A DNA stretch of 64,000 bases from Gari tellinella (lineage: Eukaryota > Mollusca > Bivalvia > Cardiida > Psammobiidae), in assembly GCA_922989275.2 (NCBI GenBank), contig OV277868.1, positions 79,722,216 to 79,786,215 on the forward strand. Reading direction: 5' to 3'. How positions within the stretch are numbered: the first letter of the stretch is position 1; each line of letters starts with the position of its first letter. Under the pieces are notes generated by a model. It saw only the letters and a list, made by a program, of their open reading frames with translations. It searched no databases and was not told where the DNA came from. Position numbers and translations under genes: made by a program. This document shows positions 62,897 to 64,000 of the stretch, piece after piece.

Positions 62897-62949
62897 AGTC
62901 TTGCATCAACCTAAAATATTTTTTTTGCTAAAACAAAATTAAGGATTCT

Positions 62950-63300
62950 ATAGTTACATTGCAATAAAGTAATGCGGAAAGCTCCCTGAAGAAAACAACT
63001 AAAACTTGTATTGATATTTGTATTTTATCATCCCTTTGTTTTTGAAAATATGGCTTATAATAGGACTCGAACTCAAACTAATGCATCCCTTCCCCAACAT
63101 TGAAGAATATGTGCATAAATAGTCAGTATAATACAGTATGAAATACGACAATGCTTTACTATTAATTCTTGATTTAAAAAAAAGTTTGAGGTTGACGCTG
63201 AACAAAACTACTATTATCACAATGCACTCTGGGTAACCTGCACTTTACCTACTGCGCTAAAGCGTTGAGTACAATTCCGCTTTCATTTGTATCTGATATA
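62950..63300 (-). repeat. tRNA-like A-box and B-box pieces with T-run
   Basis: On the reverse strand CTTTAGCGCAGTAGGTAAAG (A-box) is followed by CAACCTCAAACTTTTTTTT near 63175-63190. Separately, GAGTTCGAGTCCTATTA (63061-63077) is B-box-like but ~100 bp further on. The spacing is wrong for a tRNA gene; these are relics related to 53430-53605. Confidence 0.4.
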
Positions 63301-63409
63301 CTAAACTCGACTGCTTAAAAATGGTCCGAGAACACGCGGAATGCTGTTATCCGTAAAAATGGACTCGGCTGACCTTTGACACGTCAGACCTAGTTGTTTG
63401 ACTATACTG

Positions 63410-63560
63410 CTATTTTTATTATTACCTATTACAATAACAACAACAACTACTTCTACTACCACAAACAACAACAACAACTTTTACTACTATTACTACGTCT
63501 GCTGCTATTACTACTACTTCTACTACTGTTATTATTAGTATTATTATCAGTACTTTTTTT
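63410..63560 (+). repeat. ACT/AAC trinucleotide-rich simple sequence
   Basis: AACAACAACAACTACTTCTA and TACTACTATTACTACG tracts with ATT blocks; no coding. Confidence 0.88.
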
Positions 63561-63572
63561 AATCCAGATTTA

Positions 63573-63650
63573 ACACGTTCAAACCTAGCGGACGAGTATA
63601 CTCGTCATTTACAAACAGTGGCTAAACACGTGTCCTATTCTTTTTGTAAT
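63573..63650. mobile_element. Left end of a CGACGAGTATACTCGTC MITE
   Basis: CAAACCTAGCGGACGAGTAT, ACTCGTCATTTACAAACAGT and ACACGTGTCCTATTC match 3725-3790. No hairpin or right end follows. Confidence 0.55.
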
Positions 63651-63759
63651 AAATTTAATAACATTGTATGGTTTATGTCATTCTTGTCATTCTACAGTAA
63701 ATGTTGATAGTAAAGTGCATTGATCATGTTAGTGAAGAAAAACAAGTAACACGGCATCT

Positions 63760-63998
63760 GGGGCCCGTTTCATACAACTTCGTACAAAAAATGTTGTCGT
63801 AAGTCATATTATAAAAGTCACAATTTTCAGTTATTTCTCTAATCCTGTCGTGTGACTTCTTTTTGGAATCGTCTTGAAAAGACGATTCCAAAAAGATGTC
63901 ACAAGACAGGATTAGATAGAGAAATCAGAAATTAAATTTATTTTAAAGTTTTGACTTACGACCGTTTTTGTCGTACGAAGTTTTATGAAACGGGCCCC
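63760..63998. mobile_element. GGGGCCCGTTTCATACAAC palindromic MITE, complete
   Basis: Ends GGGGCCCGTTTCATACAACT and AGTTTTATGAAACGGGCCCC. Nearly the whole 239 bp is one inverted repeat: CTAATCCTGTCGTGTGACTT and TTTTTGGAATCGTCTT mirror AAGACGATTCCAAAAAGATG and TCACAAGACAGGATTAG. Best-preserved copy in the window; it ends two bases before the window edge. Confidence 0.9.
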
Positions 63999-64000
63999 TG

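Noticed and set aside
1..64000. CRISPR-like arrays
   Set aside because: The regular repeats here are tandem without unique spacers, and the sequence is animal in character.

Overview
Organism and overall character. This is repeat-dense animal DNA with almost no conventional genes. Three things suggest a bivalve mollusc: a B-box/coiled-coil protein family of the type expanded in bivalves, pearl-like (Helentron-type) elements with ~160-180-bp core repeats, and very many short palindromic elements. The hairpin built on CAAACAGTNTGGAYCCTGAT looks to me like repeats of dreissenid mussels (Dreissena), but that is recall, not a search result. No bacterial features (operons, ribosome-binding sites, CRISPR) are present.

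Layout. 1-12448: a 5.74-kb head-to-tail tandem duplication, nearly identical between copies; each copy holds palindromic MITEs and one complete pearl-like element. The left copy carries an extra 1.29-kb retroposon-like insertion. 12449-17148: dense nested MITEs, perfect hairpins and a reverse-strand pearl-like element. 17150-20560: an intronless gene (979 codons) with two B-boxes, a coiled coil and about 37 tandem 18-residue repeats. 20560-25640: MITEs and a 1.34-kb element with long inverted repeats. 25640-30480: sparse, then a tRNA-Glu-like pseudogene and two tandem retroelement-derived units encoding helix-hairpin-helix and coiled-coil fragments. 30480-37450: MITEs, a ~0.3-kb tandem repeat, oppositely oriented LINE fragments and a second pearl-like family. 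37450-39703: a LINE 3' fragment abutting a second B-box gene (reverse strand). 40000-47500: more pearl-like copies, a 1.2-kb TIR element, a TTAA-flanked MITE with a tRNA-like insert, and a SINE nested in a hairpin. 47770-50037: a third B-box gene, broken. 50040-57840: MITE remnants, simple repeats and a mariner-like fragment. 57843-62861: an essentially full-length non-LTR retrotransposon (reverse strand) with a perfect 11-bp target-site duplication, whose ORF1 and ORF2 lie in one reading frame separated only by stop codons. 62870-64000: tRNA-like sequence, simple repeats and a full-length palindromic MITE at the right edge.

How it fits together. The host-gene content is one small family: three B-box/coiled-coil genes (17570 +, 39589 -, 47858 +) that share a 5' flanking block and a C-terminal tandem array. 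All three arrays appear to grow from a short unit containing AGTCAGCA (residues QSA/ESA), but now have periods of 54, 36 and 27 bp. One gene is open, one has a phase-shifted tail, one carries a frameshift and a nonsense codon. I infer a fast-evolving family in a transposon-rich region; function cannot be read from sequence beyond the B-box and coiled-coil architecture. Everything else is transposon biology: a few hairpin modules appear inside several different outer inverted-repeat shells, and the arms of each hairpin agree with each other better than with other copies.
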